A DNA stretch of 54,531 bases from Spirochaetales bacterium (GCA_027314665.1 DAHVAK010000080.1:1-54531); one strand, 5' to 3'. Counted from the stretch's first letter, positions 27,915 to 37,755 are shown. Numbers and translations are program-made. Notes: generated by a model not told the origin, from the sequence alone.

Positions 27915-28999
27915 ATGGGGTTACTCGAGCGACTCGCACGAAAACCGATTCTCTCAGGAGCCGCCGAAGGGCTGCTTCGCAGGGCGGCAAAGATTCGCGA
28001 ACACGGGGCTCCGCAGCAAGCCGGGGTTCCGGGGGAAGCCGGGCCTTCGCCGTCAAAAAAAAAAGCCCAGAGCCGTCGCTTCCTTCCGCCCCGCTCGACG
28101 CTCGCTCTCTCAGCGAGGCAATCGCCAGGCTTGAACCCGGACTCGATCTAGGGGGAGAGCTCTTCGCGCTCTACCGCGACGCCTTCCGAATCGACAAGGG
28201 AGCCCTTCTCCTTCCCGACGGAAACGAGGGGTGTTTCTCTCCGTGGGCGATAGCGGGGTTCGACCGCACGACCGAGCACCGCCTGCGCATCCCCGAGGAG
28301 TTCATCCTTTCCCTTTCCGGGATCGACGCGGGGGACGCAGCGGCGCTCGCTCCCAAGGAGATCCTCCCCCTCCAGGCCTACTTCTCGACGCGGGAGTTCG
28401 GTCTCATCGAGAAGCTCATCCTCGTGCCCTTCGTCGTCGGCGATCGGTTGGTCGCCCTTCTCCTTATCGCTCGTGGGCGGCCCCTCCCATCGGATGGGAC
28501 CGAAACGATCCATCGCCTCGAGGAGTCGGCGCTGATCGCTGCCCCGCTCATCCGGCGGTCGCGCACCGTCATCCGAACGGAGGGTCCGCTCGAGCCTCAG
28601 GGCGATCTCGGCGCCCGCCTCGGAGAGCTCGTTGCGGAGGCCGCCGCCGACAACCGTTTCATCCTCTTCGTGAAGCTGGATGTCGCCGAGATCACGGCTG
28701 CCCTCCCCTCCCACGGAGTCGGGTTGGATCCCTATCACCTGCGCAAGGACATCGTGCGCGTCCTCTCCTCGATGGTGTCCGGAACCGGCGAGCTCATTCG
28801 ACTCAGCCCGACCCGACTTCTCCTGACGCTGTCGAGCCGCGTCTCCCACGATCGGGAGCTCATCGTCCACCAGATCTGCGCGGGCCTGAGCTCTCTCTTT
28901 GGCGCCAAGCTCGAGCCGGCACAGCTCCACATCCGCTCATGGAGCTATCCACAGGAAACCCTTTCCGCCAATGAGCTCATCTCCCAGGTCAGCCAATGA
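27915..28999 (+). CDS. GAF-like/degenerate GGDEF-like protein, reading frame interrupted at an A10 tract
   Basis: ATG 27915 gives MGLLERLARKPILSGAAEGLLRRAAKI...PSPSKKK. After A10 (28055-28064) the -1 frame continues SPEPSLPSAPLDARSLSEAIARLEPGLDLGGELFALYRDAFRIDKGALLLPDG...SQVSQ* to 28999. Confidence 0.75.
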
Positions 29000-30641
29000 A
29001 TTTCCGATCCGCTTCGCGCGCTCTCGCGCGGGCGAAGTCTATGCCGAGGCTTCCGGGATCCGCATCCACTCGGCCTACGATCCCCGGCGAGAGGCTCGCA
29101 GATTCGTAGAGGCCCAGACAGCCGATCCCTCCCCCGCCACTTGGGTTGTTCTCGGGGAGGCCCTCGGCTACCTCACCGAGGCGATCCGGGAGCGCTCGCC
29201 GCAGGCGCGAATCCTTCCCATCAGCTATCATGCGCAGCTCGTCGGAGCCGAGAGCAAGACGGCCTGGTCACCGGCATCGCGTGAGACAATCGAGGCCTAC
29301 CTGACACGCTCCCTCGGCGAGCTTGAGATCGAGGGGCTGAAGGTGATCGAGTGGGCGCCCTCGGGCGCCGCCTTCCCTCGCGAGGCCCAACGCGCGAAGG
29401 CGGCAGTCGCCCAGGCGGTGCGCGAGCTGTCGGGAAGCCTGACGACGACGCGCGCCTTCGGCCTGCGTTGGGCACGCAACTGCCTCGCAAACTTCCTCGC
29501 GCTTGAGGATCGGCTCGAGTCCGCGAGCCTCGGCGCGCTCTCCCCCCTGCGACGGCTCGCCGTGGTCGCGGCGTCGGGTCCCTCTCTCGCCGAGGCGCTG
29601 CCGATCCTCAAACCCCTGCGCAAGAGCATCCTGCTCATCTCCTTGCCCTCCTCCCTGTCCGCCCTCGCCGCGGCGGGGCTGAGGCCGGATCTTGTCGTCG
29701 CTACCGATGGGGGAAACTGGGCCTCCCTCCATCTGGCGGAGGTCGCTCGCCTTCCCCCCGGGGAGAGGCTGCCCCTCGCGATGCCCCTGTCGGCAGCCCG
29801 CGGATCCTGGCATACCGGCGGGCCCCTCCTTCTTCTTACCCAGGCCACCCTCTTCGAGCGGGAATTGCTCGCAGAAAGCCGCCTGTCCGCGATCCCTATC
29901 GCTGCGCACGGGACCGTCGCGGCAGGGGCTCTCGCGCTCGCGCTCCTCCTCACGCGGGGACCGGTGGTCGTCGCGGGACTCGATCTCTGCTTTCGCGACA
30001 TCCTTGAGCATGTCCGTCCGCACACCTTCGATTCGATATGGGAAAGAAGAGAGTCCCGGCTCGCTCCCGCCTACAGCGCGCAGTTTCAACGGGCGATGGA
30101 GCGCTTGGAGCGCGCGAGCGAGGGTGAGTCGTTCGCCGCGCGCACCTCGCATGCCTTTCGGGCCTACGCCGGATGGTTTGCCGGGCTCGCCGACAGCGAG
30201 GGGCGCCTCTTCCGCCTGCACCCATCGCCGATCGCTCTCCCCGGCTTCACTCCGCTCGACGGAGACGCCCTCCGAAGGCTCAGCGGCGAAGCCGCGAGGT
30301 GCGAGCCGCGCACGCGACTGCCCTTCGGAGAGGCGGCCGCGGTCCCCCGCGAAAGGCGCGCCGCGGCGGCAGCGGCGGTTCTCGCCCGGATCGAGGAGCG
30401 ACTCGCACTCGGACGCCGCGCGCTCGGCAATCCTCCTCGCTCCGGCGGAAAGGACTCAGGCGAGCTCCCGATCCAACCTGAGCTCGGCGAGCTCCTCTAT
30501 GAGCTGGACACGGCGGGCCTGCTCGAGACGAAACGAGCGGCGCGAGTCGAAGGCCTCGAGGCAGGGCGCACGAGGCTGTTCGCATCCATCGAGAGCGCCG
30601 AGGCCCACATCGCGCAGATGCGAGCCCACTACCTCGGGTAG
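28971..30641 (+). CDS. DUF115 / 6-hydroxymethylpterin pyrophosphokinase MptE-like protein
   Basis: RRLAVVAASGPSLAEALPILKPLRKSILLISLPSSLSALAAAGLRPDLVVATDGGNWA...VVVAGLDLCF. ATG 28971 overlaps the upstream gene. Confidence 0.75.
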   Translation: MSSSPRSANEFPIRFARSRAGEVYAEASGIRIHSAYDPRREARRFVEAQTADPSPATWVVLGEALGYLTEAIRERSPQARILPISYHAQLVGAESKTAWSPASRETIEAYLTRSLGELEIEGLKVIEWAPSGAAFPREAQRAKAAVAQAVRELSGSLTTTRAFGLRWARNCLANFLALEDRLESASLGALSPLRRLAVVAASGPSLAEALPILKPLRKSILLISLPSSLSALAAAGLRPDLVVATDGGNWASLHLAEVARLPPGERLPLAMPLSAARGSWHTGGPLLLLTQATLFERELLAESRLSAIPIAAHGTVAAGALALALLLTRGPVVVAGLDLCFRDILEHVRPHTFDSIWERRESRLAPAYSAQFQRAMERLERASEGESFAARTSHAFRAYAGWFAGLADSEGRLFRLHPSPIALPGFTPLDGDALRRLSGEAARCEPRTRLPFGEAAAVPRERRAAAAAAVLARIEERLALGRRALGNPPRSGGKDSGELPIQPELGELLYELDTAGLLETKRAARVEGLEAGRTRLFASIESAEAHIAQMRAHYLG

Positions 30642-31471
30642 GCGATCCCCGCGTAGCCGACGAAGGAATCCGAAGGATGGAGATCGAAGCTGGTGAAGTG
30701 ATCGATGAGCCTTCCCGACCGGACCCCGCTCAAGCGGGCGAAGGTGAGCGCGGCGACCGCCGCCCCTGCGGAGCAGGCGGAGCGCTCGCTTCCGCTCAAG
30801 GACAGCGCGCTCTCGGCCTCCATCGCAAGAAGGGCCTCGATCATTTTCCGGTCGGAGACCTCCGTCACCCATTGCACTGCCGCCGGGCCGCTGCCCTGCG
30901 GGCTGAAACGGTATCCGGGGCCGTAGTGCGTGAGGTCCGTAGAGCCCACTACGTGAATCGTGCGACCGAGCCCCTTTTGCGCGTCAAAGAGGGCCGCCCC
31001 GAGCACGAGCGCCTCTTGCGAGGGAGCCACGCGCAGCCAGAGCGCGGATGCCTTCGGAAAGTGATACTTCACAAAGGGCAGCTGGACCTCGACGCTGTTG
31101 TCCCCATGCGGCTCCCCGCGGATCGCCATGCGATCTCGAAGAAAGGACAGAAGCTCGCTGTCGGCCGGAAGCTCCCCCAAGGGTGTTGCGTAGGACTCGT
31201 CGCCTGCAGCATAGGTCCCGCCATGGGGCGGAAGGTGTCCACCGACGACCACGACGGTAAGCGCGGCATCCCCGCACGCGAGGCTTCCCACTGCGGCGCA
31301 GGCGAGCCGCCCGGAAAACGACCACCCTGCATGAGGGGCGACACATGCGCATGCCTTTCGCGAAAGAGGATAGCGCGCGCTCCACGCCTCGCACAGCCGG
31401 CGCACGCCCTCGTCGCTTTCGGGATACCAGCCCTCGGGAAGCCCCCGCTGTCGCACCATGTGCACTCTCAT
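30629..31471 (-). CDS. AmmeMemoRadiSam system protein B (Memo-like)
   Basis: CVAPHAGWSFSGRLACAAVGSL...VVVGGHLPPHGGTYAAGDESYATPLGELPAD...VEVQLPFVKYHFP...VGSTDLTHYGPGYRF. Confidence 0.88.
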   Translation of the reverse strand: MRVHMVRQRGLPEGWYPESDEGVRRLCEAWSARYPLSRKACACVAPHAGWSFSGRLACAAVGSLACGDAALTVVVVGGHLPPHGGTYAAGDESYATPLGELPADSELLSFLRDRMAIRGEPHGDNSVEVQLPFVKYHFPKASALWLRVAPSQEALVLGAALFDAQKGLGRTIHVVGSTDLTHYGPGYRFSPQGSGPAAVQWVTEVSDRKMIEALLAMEAESALSLSGSERSACSAGAAVAALTFARLSGVRSGRLIDHFTSFDLHPSDSFVGYAGIAYPR

Positions 31472-31495
31472 CCCAATCGTACCACAAAAAAACAG

Positions 31496-31523
31496 TTCAC
31501 AATGATCGTATTTCCCGTATAAT
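31496..31523 (+). promoter_or_regulatory. Promoter with consensus -10 and leaderless geometry
   Basis: TTCACA (31496-31501), 16 bp, TATAAT (31518-31523), 8 nt, ATG 31532; no SD. Confidence 0.65.
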
Positions 31524-31531
31524 GATCCGCG

Positions 31532-33577
31532 ATGGGTCGGAAAATCGCGCTGCTTTACACCGTATTCAGCATCTTCGTCCTTGTTGCCCTCTCGGTTTGG
31601 ACGACCTACAGCCTCCTTCAGACCAAGGCCCACAACCTCGCCGCGGCGGCGCGGCGATTCGACGCGCTCCAAGCGGAGGTCGCGTCGATCTCTCCGAGCT
31701 CCGGCGGCTACGAGAGCGAAGGCTTTCGGTCCTCGATCCGCTCCCTCTTTCTCACCGACCGGACGCTCCAGGTTCTCCTCATCGAGTCACCGCAAAGCGG
31801 CCTGCGCTATCTCTTCGCCCGACATGCCTCCTCCGTGCAGGACTCCGAGAGGCTCGCGAGCTCTTGGCACGGCGCAATCGTCTACAACTCGACGCTTGAG
31901 AAGCTCTTTTCTGCCCCCTTGCGCCTCCCGAGCCACCCTCGCGACGAGCTTCAGGCGGTCTATTCGATTTTCGATGTGGATTCGCTCTATCCAACCCTCC
32001 AGCCGCTCCTCGTGATGCTCCTGGGCTTCGTTCTTCTTACCGGGATCGTGATTGCGCTCCTCTCGATCGCGCGCGTAAGCCGCCTGCCCGTGGCGGGGGC
32101 TTCCACCGCCCTGCCATCCACGCCCTCCCCTGAGCGGACGGAAGCGGAGCCTCGCCGAGCCCCGGCTGGGCGCCCCGAAGCAGAGGCTCCGGAGAGGGCC
32201 GCACGGCAAGCGGGAGCCGCCTCGCCCGCGCCTGCGCGCGAGCCCCCTCCCTTTCCGGAGCCCTCTCCGGCCGCGTCGGCCCCGGAGCCGTCCCCCGCCC
32301 CCTTCGCAGAGCCCACTCCCGCGGTGCCGGCCCCGGAGCCGTCCCCCGCCCCCACCCCGACCCTGCCTCGCGAATCGCTCGCAGGCGAAGCTTTCGGGGA
32401 GGCAGCAGCCCCGGCGGCGCTCCCCGAGGAGCTGGACCGCCGAAGCGCGAGCGACGAAAGGTGGTCTGCGCTTGCCGAGGAGATCGTTCCCCTCGAGCTC
32501 GAGCCTTCGCGCGGCCTCCCCTCGAGCCGCGAAACCCGAGAGCCTGGCGCGAGGGGCGCGGAGGAGCGAATCGACGAGCTTCCCCCGGGTGTCATCCTTC
32601 CCACCCTCGAGGAGATCGAGAGCGAAGCCCCGCCTGCGCGGGAGGCCGCCTTGCCGCTTCCGGTGGAAGAGGCGCTTCCGAGCGCCGAGGACGAGCTTGC
32701 CGACATCGAGGACTTCGAAGACCTGGAGACGATCGACGGCAGCCCATCCGCCGAGGATGAGCCCGCCCCAAAGCCTCCCCGAGCGGCGCAGCGCGTGCAC
32801 CGGAACGAGCCGCCGCCTGCCGAGCCCCGAGTCGCGCCCTTCTTGGATGAGGACGAGGAGATCGCCGAGCTGGAAGAGATCCCGGATGAGCTCGAGCCCC
32901 TCGCCGCTCCCATCCGCGGCGGCGCGCCGAGTAGAGGGGAGGCGCAGCACCGAGGCCCGAAGGACGGGTCAGGGGGCGGGCTGCTCAAGCGGATCTTGGC
33001 GCAGGGCTCGACTTCCGAGTCCGGCGCAATCGAACCCGCCGAGAAAAGCAGCCCGACTTCCGAGCTCGCTTCCCGAGCCTCCTCGCCGGAAGGCTCGCCC
33101 CGCGGGCTCTTCGCGCCCGAGACCGGCCTCGGATGGTCCGAGTACTTCGAGAAGCGCCTCTCCTTCGAGATCGATCGCTGCGCCTCCTTTGACCAGGACC
33201 TCTCGATCGCCCTCCTGCGCTGCAAGAAACCGGTCGGGCCTCAGTCCCGCAGGGAAATTGCCCGCCAGATTCTCCTCGCCTTCACCTTCCAGGACCTCTG
33301 CTTCGAGCACGGGCCGGACGGCTTCGCCGTCATACTGCCGAATCTCGACATCGAGGGGGCCCACCGCAAGCTCGAGGGCTTCCAGGCTCGCGTTGCGCAA
33401 GAGGAGGAGGATCTTCCCCTGCTGTACGTTGGTCTCGCTGCGCGAAACGGCAGGCTCCTCACCGGAGTGCGACTGCGGGAGGAAGCGGAGAGCGCCCTCT
33501 CGAAGGCCCTCGCGAGCGCGACGGAGACCATCGTCGCGGTCAGAATTGATGCCGGAGTCTATCGCAGGCGTGTCTAG
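31532..33577 (+). CDS. Membrane protein: two TM helices, long Pro/Ala/Glu-rich linker, C-terminal degenerate GGDEF-like domain
   Basis: TM1 ALLYTVFSIFVLVALSVWTTY; TM2 LLVMLLGFVLLTGIVIALLSI; C-term EYFEKRLSFEIDRCASFDQDLSIALLRC...CFEHGPDGFAVILPNLDIEGAHRKLEGF. Confidence 0.7.
   Translation: MGRKIALLYTVFSIFVLVALSVWTTYSLLQTKAHNLAAAARRFDALQAEVASISPSSGGYESEGFRSSIRSLFLTDRTLQVLLIESPQSGLRYLFARHASSVQDSERLASSWHGAIVYNSTLEKLFSAPLRLPSHPRDELQAVYSIFDVDSLYPTLQPLLVMLLGFVLLTGIVIALLSIARVSRLPVAGASTALPSTPSPERTEAEPRRAPAGRPEAEAPERAARQAGAASPAPAREPPPFPEPSPAASAPEPSPAPFAEPTPAVPAPEPSPAPTPTLPRESLAGEAFGEAAAPAALPEELDRRSASDERWSALAEEIVPLELEPSRGLPSSRETREPGARGAEERIDELPPGVILPTLEEIESEAPPAREAALPLPVEEALPSAEDELADIEDFEDLETIDGSPSAEDEPAPKPPRAAQRVHRNEPPPAEPRVAPFLDEDEEIAELEEIPDELEPLAAPIRGGAPSRGEAQHRGPKDGSGGGLLKRILAQGSTSESGAIEPAEKSSPTSELASRASSPEGSPRGLFAPETGLGWSEYFEKRLSFEIDRCASFDQDLSIALLRCKKPVGPQSRREIARQILLAFTFQDLCFEHGPDGFAVILPNLDIEGAHRKLEGFQARVAQEEEDLPLLYVGLAARNGRLLTGVRLREEAESALSKALASATETIVAVRIDAGVYRRRV
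32277..32353 (+). repeat. 26-bp direct repeat pair inside the Pro/Ala-rich linker
   Basis: CGGCCCCGGAGCCGTCCCCCGCCCCC at 32277-32302 and 32328-32353; 51-bp period (17 codons). Confidence 0.8.
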
Positions 33578-34536
33578 CCCTTCGCAGACAGCTCGCTCAG
33601 GCTCCTGATCAGCCTTCCCAGGGTATACTGATTGACCAGATAGACGTAGGGTTGATCCTCGCGCTTGACGTAGAAGCGGGAGCCGTCGCGCTTACCGACG
33701 TCGATCACCCATCGCCCGCCCCGGACGTTCGTCGCGAGGATTCGCGCGACCGGATGCGCGAGCCCGGTCGCCGTCGGTTCGGGATTGGGAACGAACTCAT
33801 CGCCCGTGAGCCCCAGGAGCTCCCCCTCTACCTCCAGGAGACTCCTCGGATCAAGGCGAAGGCTCGGCTGCCCCTGGACGCCCCAGACATTCTTCCCGTC
33901 CTTGACGGTCGACACGAGAAGGTAGTCGGCGGTGACGCTTCTCCCTCCCACGGCGAAATCGCGCGCCTGCACGCCGATGGTTTGAAGGTTGCTGAGGGAG
34001 AGCCCCTCCGGAGCTATTCTCAGGCTGCACCAGAAGCTCGGCGCCTGGAGAAGGTAGCTCGCAAGCGAGGCCACGGTTTCATAGACCTCGGGAAAGCCCT
34101 CCCGACGCACGTAGTCGCCGTTTTGCACGCCCTCACCCACGTAGAGGTTGACGAGGGTGCGTCCATGATCGCGAACGAGCAGGTGGGTCGCTTGGCCGGG
34201 CTCGAGGGAAAAGCTGCCCCAGGTGCCTCGGTCGCGGCTCGCAACGCGCAGGGACCGCTCTTCCCGGACCGCCTCGAGAAAGGCCTCGACACGGCTCCGG
34301 TCGGCCGGAAAGCTCTCTCCCTCGATCGTGATCCACCATTCTCCCTCCTGTCCGAGGGCAAGTTCCACGCTCCCCCCCGGCCCCTCGATGGAGATGGAGC
34401 TCGATCGATTCGGCACGAAGCCGGAGAGGAGAAGCTCCGCGCGGTTGGCGGGCGAGGCGAGCCTTCCGAAGAGATAGACGACCACGAGGGCGCACAGGAG
34501 CGCAGTGAGGAGAACGAGCTTCCTGCGATATCTCAT
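33574..34536 (-). CDS. DUF4340 domain protein
   Basis: MRYRRKLVLLTALLCALVVVYLFG...RSSSISIEGPGGSVELALGQEGEWWITIEGESFPADRSRVEAFLEAV. ATG at 34536. Confidence 0.8.
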   Translation of the reverse strand: MRYRRKLVLLTALLCALVVVYLFGRLASPANRAELLLSGFVPNRSSSISIEGPGGSVELALGQEGEWWITIEGESFPADRSRVEAFLEAVREERSLRVASRDRGTWGSFSLEPGQATHLLVRDHGRTLVNLYVGEGVQNGDYVRREGFPEVYETVASLASYLLQAPSFWCSLRIAPEGLSLSNLQTIGVQARDFAVGGRSVTADYLLVSTVKDGKNVWGVQGQPSLRLDPRSLLEVEGELLGLTGDEFVPNPEPTATGLAHPVARILATNVRGGRWVIDVGKRDGSRFYVKREDQPYVYLVNQYTLGRLIRSLSELSAKG

Positions 34537-36098
34537 TTGCCGCCCTCGGCCGCCCTCTGCCTGCGCCTGCGCACCGCCGATCTGCGCAAGCCGAAAAGGA
34601 TGACTCCGAGCGGGATAAGGAAGATGTTGACGACCTCCGCGAAGCGGAAGGTCGCGAGCTTCGCCCGTGGATCCTCGATCCGGTCGAGCCGGGGGTCCCA
34701 CTGCCCCTTTGTCTTGATGCTCAGGAGGGCCTCGTTTCTCGTCAGCCAATCGATCGTGTTGCCGGCGAAGCTCAGGTTGTAGGCGCTGTCCGAGTAATGG
34801 ATGAGGTCCGAGAGAAAGTCGTCGTCACCGACCACGACGAGCCGAGTCGGGCGGCTCAAGACGGCTCCCGCCCCGGCGGCGGACCGCTCCGAGTAGCTCG
34901 GGAACCTCCCTCTGAGGGCCTCGACAAGGTCGTACTGCCCCGGAACCTGACCGCCGCTCGAATCGTAGCTCTTGACCTCGTAGGGATTGGTCTGGAAGCT
35001 CCCCTTCATGATCCAGGCATCTCGCGTGGATTTCGCGAGACTCTCGTAGCGGATGCCTGGCAGGTCAAGCCTCACGAGGGGGCTCGGCCACAGCAGGTCA
35101 AGCCCTTCGAAGTTCCGGGTTATCGGGCTGCTGCGCGAGACGTCCGCGCGCCGGATCGAAAGCCAATGGGGGTAGGGCCCAAGATCCTCCCAGACATATC
35201 GCCCGCCGACTGTCCGCAGGGTGCGAAAGCTCTTTGCGCTCCTGTCGAGCACCAGGGTGTTGGCGATTCGAACTCCGTAGGATGCGATGAGGTCGAGGAT
35301 CGGCATGTCGATGAGGGGAGTCGCCTTGAGATCCCCTCGCGTATGGATCTCCACCCCGGGCACGCAGAACAGAGTGGCTCCGCCCGCCATGACGAACCGG
35401 TCGATCGGTTGAAGATCGGCCGCGGTGAGATCCTTGCCGCCGAGCACCACCAGCGCATCGAGCGAGGGCGGTATTGGCGCCCCGGGGGCGATCGGGAGGA
35501 TCGCGTAGGTTCGACCGATCGAAGCGGTGAAGAGGCTGTAGTCGCTCTGAAGGCTGCGCTTGGAGTTCCCGATCAGGACGCCGATAGCCCACATCCTGTC
35601 CTGAGCGAGCTTCATCACCGCAGCGGTTAGCTGATACTCCAGGTTGCTCGTTCCGCCGACGAACGGAATCACTTCCTGCCGGTCGAGGTACTGAATATCG
35701 ATCCCGGAGTAGACGAGGGCCGTCGTCCGCTCGCTCTTTTCGAGAATCTCCATCTGCTCGGGGTAGATTCCGATTGCCTGGATCTTCTGCGTGACTCCAG
35801 CCGCCTCCGGATCCACCGACCGCACCGTGATCCTCCCGTGGGAGTAAACTGCGTACTCGTCGAGAAGATCCTGCACCTCCTGCGGTACCGGCGAGATCTT
35901 CCGCAGCCTTGGCGACACGTAGTAGGTGATCGCCGCCGGCTCGGCCAGCGAGCGGTAGAGGTTCCTGCTTGCCGCAGAGAGCGTGAAGACGTGGTCTTCG
36001 GTGAGATCGATGCGAAAGAAGAAGAGCGCGCCGTCAAGCGCGATGAAAACAGCGATCGCGATCACGAGCGCGGTGAGCAGGAGCTCCCTTCCCCTCAT
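34533..36098 (-). CDS. GldG-like ABC transporter auxiliary protein
   Basis: LTEDHVFTLSAASRNLYRSLAEPAAITYYVSPRLRKISPVPQEVQDLLDEYAVYSHGRITVRSVDPEA. Confidence 0.85.
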   Translation of the reverse strand: MRGRELLLTALVIAIAVFIALDGALFFFRIDLTEDHVFTLSAASRNLYRSLAEPAAITYYVSPRLRKISPVPQEVQDLLDEYAVYSHGRITVRSVDPEAAGVTQKIQAIGIYPEQMEILEKSERTTALVYSGIDIQYLDRQEVIPFVGGTSNLEYQLTAAVMKLAQDRMWAIGVLIGNSKRSLQSDYSLFTASIGRTYAILPIAPGAPIPPSLDALVVLGGKDLTAADLQPIDRFVMAGGATLFCVPGVEIHTRGDLKATPLIDMPILDLIASYGVRIANTLVLDRSAKSFRTLRTVGGRYVWEDLGPYPHWLSIRRADVSRSSPITRNFEGLDLLWPSPLVRLDLPGIRYESLAKSTRDAWIMKGSFQTNPYEVKSYDSSGGQVPGQYDLVEALRGRFPSYSERSAAGAGAVLSRPTRLVVVGDDDFLSDLIHYSDSAYNLSFAGNTIDWLTRNEALLSIKTKGQWDPRLDRIEDPRAKLATFRFAEVVNIFLIPLGVILFGLRRSAVRRRRQRAAEGGK

Positions 36099-36814
36099 CG
36101 AAAGCGCCCCCGAGCAAGGCTCTTGGTGGTTAGATACAGGAAGAGCCCGGTCACGATCAGGAAATAAAGGATGTCGCGGGAATCCAGAAGCCCCTTGTCG
36201 AAGCTCTCAAAGTGCGAGCGGAAGGAGATCCAGCTCACGGCGGAGGCGAGCCAAGCCGGCAGATCCATGAAGGCATTCACCGAGCCGATCAGGGTGAGAA
36301 AGACGAGGGAAAGCGCTGCCCCGAGGAAGGCGCTAATCTGGTTCACGACGAGGGATGAGATGTATTGACCGACGGCGATCGCCGCCCCACCGAGGAACAG
36401 CATGCCGAGGTACTCGCCGACGATCTGCCCCTTCTGGAAATCTCCCAGGGGCAGGAGGGTAAGGGGAAGGGGTATCGTGAGCAGCGCGATCACGAGGAGC
36501 AGCCCGAATGCCGCCGCAAACTTGCCCGCGACGAGCTCCCATTCGCGGTAGGGCAGGGTAAAGAGGATCTCCGCGGTCCCGAGGCGCCTCTCCTCCGCCC
36601 AGATCCGCATGGTGAGGGCGGGAACGACGACGATGTAGATCAAGGGGACGATCGAGAAGTAGCCCCGCAGCGAGGCAACGTTTTGAAAGAGAAATTGGTT
36701 CAGGGAGAGAAACCAAACCGAGGCGAAGACGAGAAAGGCGACCGCTACGACGTAGGCGATCGGCGAGTTGAAGTAGGAGCGCAGCTCCTTTTTCACGATC
36801 GGCATCACCCTCAT
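36095..36814 (-). CDS. ABC transporter permease (GldF/ABC-2 type)
   Basis: MRVMPIVKKELRSYFNSPIAYVVAVAFLVF...PALTMRIWAEERRLGTAEILFTLPYREWELVAGKF. Confidence 0.9.
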   Translation of the reverse strand: MRVMPIVKKELRSYFNSPIAYVVAVAFLVFASVWFLSLNQFLFQNVASLRGYFSIVPLIYIVVVPALTMRIWAEERRLGTAEILFTLPYREWELVAGKFAAAFGLLLVIALLTIPLPLTLLPLGDFQKGQIVGEYLGMLFLGGAAIAVGQYISSLVVNQISAFLGAALSLVFLTLIGSVNAFMDLPAWLASAVSWISFRSHFESFDKGLLDSRDILYFLIVTGLFLYLTTKSLARGRFR

Positions 36815-37755
36815 GGATGGGCCTGCCCCTCCGAGGTGAGCCTCTGGAAGATCTCCTCCAAGCTGAGGCCGACTTGAGTCGAGGAGAGGAGCTTCGCGCC
36901 GCGCGCAACGGCCCAGTCGAAGATGACCTCCCCGAAGCCTTCGGAGCCGGCGGTGAGGAGGTCGGCGGCGAAGGTGTCCCCGCCGGCGGGAGTGAAGCCG
37001 ACCACCGACTGAACCCTCGGAATGCCGGCAAGGGCTTCCGGGGTGAGCCCCGGCGCGCGAACGACGACGCGGAAGCGGCTGCCAACCTTCATCCGGCGCC
37101 GAATTTCCTCCGCCGTCCCCTCGGCCGCGATTTCTCCCTTATTAAGGATGAGGACGCGCCCGCACACCGCTTCGACCTCCTGCAGAATGTGGGTCGAAAG
37201 GAGCACGGTCTTCTCCCGTCCGATCTCCTTGAGCAGCTCGCGAATCTCCACGATCTGATTCGGATCCAGTCCGGCCGTCGGCTCGTCGAGAATGAGAATC
37301 TCGGGGGAGTGGACCAGCGCCTGCGCAATCCCGACACGCTGCCGGTAGCCCTTGGACAGGGCGGCGATGGGGCGCTGCCGCACGTCGAGGATTCCGCATT
37401 GGCGGCAGGCTCGCTCGATCGCGGCACGCCGCGCGCCGCGGCTCACCCCCCGTGAGGCAGCGATGAACTCGAGGTATTCGAAAACCGTGAGATCGTCATA
37501 GAGAGGCGCGCTTTCGGGGAGGTAGCCGATCAGCCGCCTCACCGCAAGCGACTCCTCGCGCACGTCCAAGGAGTTGATGCGCGCCATTCCCTCGCTCGGG
37601 GCATGGTAGCAGGTGAGCACCCGCATCAGCGTGGTCTTTCCCGCGCCGTTCGGGCCGAGGAGCCCGACCACCTCACCCGCGCCGATCGCGAAGCTCACGT
37701 CCCGGACCGCCTCGAGGAGCCCATACCGCTTCGTGACGTGGGAGACTTCGATCAT
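36811..37755 (-). CDS. ABC transporter ATP-binding protein (GldA-like)
   Basis: GLLGPNGAGKTTLMRVLTCYHAPSEG, ALSKGYRQRVGIAQALVHSPEILILDEPTAGLDPNQ. Confidence 0.95.
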   Translation of the reverse strand: MIEVSHVTKRYGLLEAVRDVSFAIGAGEVVGLLGPNGAGKTTLMRVLTCYHAPSEGMARINSLDVREESLAVRRLIGYLPESAPLYDDLTVFEYLEFIAASRGVSRGARRAAIERACRQCGILDVRQRPIAALSKGYRQRVGIAQALVHSPEILILDEPTAGLDPNQIVEIRELLKEIGREKTVLLSTHILQEVEAVCGRVLILNKGEIAAEGTAEEIRRRMKVGSRFRVVVRAPGLTPEALAGIPRVQSVVGFTPAGGDTFAADLLTAGSEGFGEVIFDWAVARGAKLLSSTQVGLSLEEIFQRLTSEGQAHP

